Shown here: positions 63,046-64,000 of the stretch, piece after piece | Numbering within the stretch: position 1 is the stretch's first letter | Layout: the number at the start of each line of letters is the position of its first letter | Assembly (NCBI GenBank): GCA_018714445.1 | Contig: DVNK01000038.1 | Location: 1-64,000 of the forward strand | Direction: 5' to 3' | Length of the DNA: 64,000 nucleotides | DNA from: Candidatus Fimadaptatus faecigallinarum | GTDB lineage: Bacteria > Bacillota > Clostridia > Christensenellales > Aristaeellaceae | Notes under the pieces: model-generated | Told to the model about the DNA's origin: nothing | Databases searched by the model: none | What the model saw: only the letters and a program-made list of their open reading frames with translations | Made by a program: the position numbers and the translations under genes

Positions 63046-63510
63046 ATTGCAAAACCGCCTTTCATACTATATTTGATATGTTGCCCGGGCGTGCCGCCGC
63101 GGCCTGCCGCCTCAATTTGTGCGCCGCCGGCAAGGCTCCACACTGCCCGCCGCCAGGTCCTGCCGGCGCCTCTGCATCCGGCAACTCGCGCGCCATCAAA
63201 CCGCCGCGCTCAAATCAATCGCCTGAAACTCATCTCCAGGTCGCGGCGCGTTCGACACGCATCACTCCCATATGCTCAATCCGCTTTCACGGCAGCGCGT
63301 CAGTGCGGCCTAACTTGCGCGGTCTGTCGCACTTAACCCCGTAGGCGCCTTTGTTCATGGCCTGGCGCCGACCCGCTCCCATGCCCGCGAATCGTCTTGC
63401 CTGCTACCGCTTTACGCCTGTCGATTTGCAGCCTTTCCCGGCCGCATCGGCAGCGCGGCTCGATTTGCGCCGTCGGTCGCCATACAAGCCCGCGTCGCCA
63501 TAAAACAAAG
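63046..63510. other. intergenic, no gene or clear repeat
   Basis: Open frames here lack ribosome sites and do not resemble neighbours in base use. A TATAGT box at about 63067 (minus) may serve the amidase gene. Confidence 0.3.
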
Positions 63511-63539
63511 GGAAGCCATGGCGCATGCCACAGCTCCCC
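63511..63539 (-). terminator. terminator of the F420-ligase-like gene
   Basis: An imperfect stem (about 63511-63523 with 63528-63539), followed on the minus strand by TTTGTTTT, 15 bp past the stop. Confidence 0.6.
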
Positions 63540-63553
63540 CGCACCGACGGCGC

Positions 63554-64000
63554 TTACTCGTCGGCAAAGTTGTCGAAATAGCCCTGTATGAACACCACCG
63601 GCGTGCCCTTGTCGCCGCTGCCGCTCACCAGGTCGCACAGGCTGCCCAGCAGGTCGGTCAGGCGACGCGGCGTCGTGCCCTGCGACTCCATGCTGCCGGT
63701 CAGGTTTTGGGACTTGGCGCGTATCGCCTCGCGCGCGGCGCGGTCGGCGTCCTCGCCCGACATGCCCTTGAGCGCATTGTCGGCCAGGTACTTGAGCTTG
63801 AGCTCGTTGGGCGTGCCGTTCAGGCCCGCGGTGTAGCCCGGCGATACCACCGGATCGGCCAATTCCCAGATCTTGCCGACCGGATCCTTGAACGCGCCGT
63901 CACCGTACACCATGACCTCTATGCGCTTGCCGGTCTTTTCGATCAGCCGGCGCTGCACGTCCTCGACGAACTCCTGGCAATTGCGCGGGAACAGCTTGAC
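63554..64000 (-). CDS. coenzyme F420-0:L-glutamate ligase-like protein (partial)
   Basis: The C-terminal 148 residues of a gene that begins beyond the right edge. The sequence (GKRIEVMVYGDGAFKDPVGK, then ELADPVVSPGYTAGL and NELKLKYLADN) matches a protein family annotated as F420-0:glutamate ligase-like in Clostridia, most of which do not make F420, so the true reaction is unknown. The C-terminal part ends with SGDKGTPVVFIQGYFDNFADE. Confidence 0.75.
   Translation of the reverse strand, partial: VKLFPRNCQEFVEDVQRRLIEKTGKRIEVMVYGDGAFKDPVGKIWELADPVVSPGYTAGLNGTPNELKLKYLADNALKGMSGEDADRAAREAIRAKSQNLTGSMESQGTTPRRLTDLLGSLCDLVSGSGDKGTPVVFIQGYFDNFADE

Noticed and set aside
1-64000. tRNA genes, insertion sequences or prophage
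   Set aside because: No T-loop/acceptor combinations, transposase or integrase motifs, or phage structural genes were found on reading both strands.

Overview
The window is bacterial, GC-rich and densely coded. Gene content points to an obligately anaerobic Bacillota (Clostridia-type) gut organism. The evidence is sigma-A type promoters with 17-bp spacers, AGGAGG ribosome sites, an oxygen-labile two-subunit L-serine dehydratase, several radical SAM proteins, a GGGtGRT/NifU-like pair, an LplABC-type sugar uptake operon, a GH95 fucosidase, a Cys-type sulfatase, and an acpS-nnr-antitoxin-mazF cluster. I cannot name the species. Isoleucine is mostly encoded by AUA in the genes I read, which is odd at this GC content.

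Layout, left to right. At 1-240 lie the promoter and leader of a ribosomal RNA operon that leaves the window to the left. From 400 to 12800 come a nucleobase permease plus phosphoribosyltransferase operon, a glycerophosphodiesterase, a double GNAT protein, a PflX-type radical SAM protein, a flavodoxin-like reductase, a ComEC-like lipoprotein, YfcE phosphodiesterase and a Myb-like regulator. From 13491 to 21307 come a LysR regulator divergent from a split chromate-type transporter, an unknown protein, a DegV protein, and the GGGtGRT/scaffold pair. From 21961 to 29594 a minus-strand operon holds two sugar permeases, a binding protein, the GH95 fucosidase and a UroD-type methyltransferase. From 29900 to 41360 come a HAD phosphatase, a B12/radical SAM protein, an AAA ATPase, a LysM protein, a GNAT, and an operon of DUF1638 protein, L-serine dehydratase subunits and sulfatase. 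From 41892 to 64000 come HelD, an ABC-2 exporter with a GH43-like gene, a 47-residue small gene, a MoxR/DUF58/transglutaminase operon, BirA, a P1 peptidase with AcpS, Nnr, antitoxin/MazF, a YitT protein, a nitrilase-family amidase, and a partial F420-ligase-like gene.

The fucosidase with its transporter and UroD partner, the sulfatase and the GH43-like enzyme suggest use of fucosylated and sulfated host or dietary glycans (inference).

The most unusual property is not a gene. Nearly every intergenic stretch over about 300 bp is filled by a tandem array, each array with its own unit (17 to 186 bp). In at least eight places the array begins inside the last codons of a neighbouring gene, so that copies of the gene tail, stop codon included, are repeated downstream, often before the terminator. 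Two protein genes carry the same kind of repeat in frame (72 bp and 93 bp units). No phage, insertion sequence, CRISPR array or tRNA gene was recognised.
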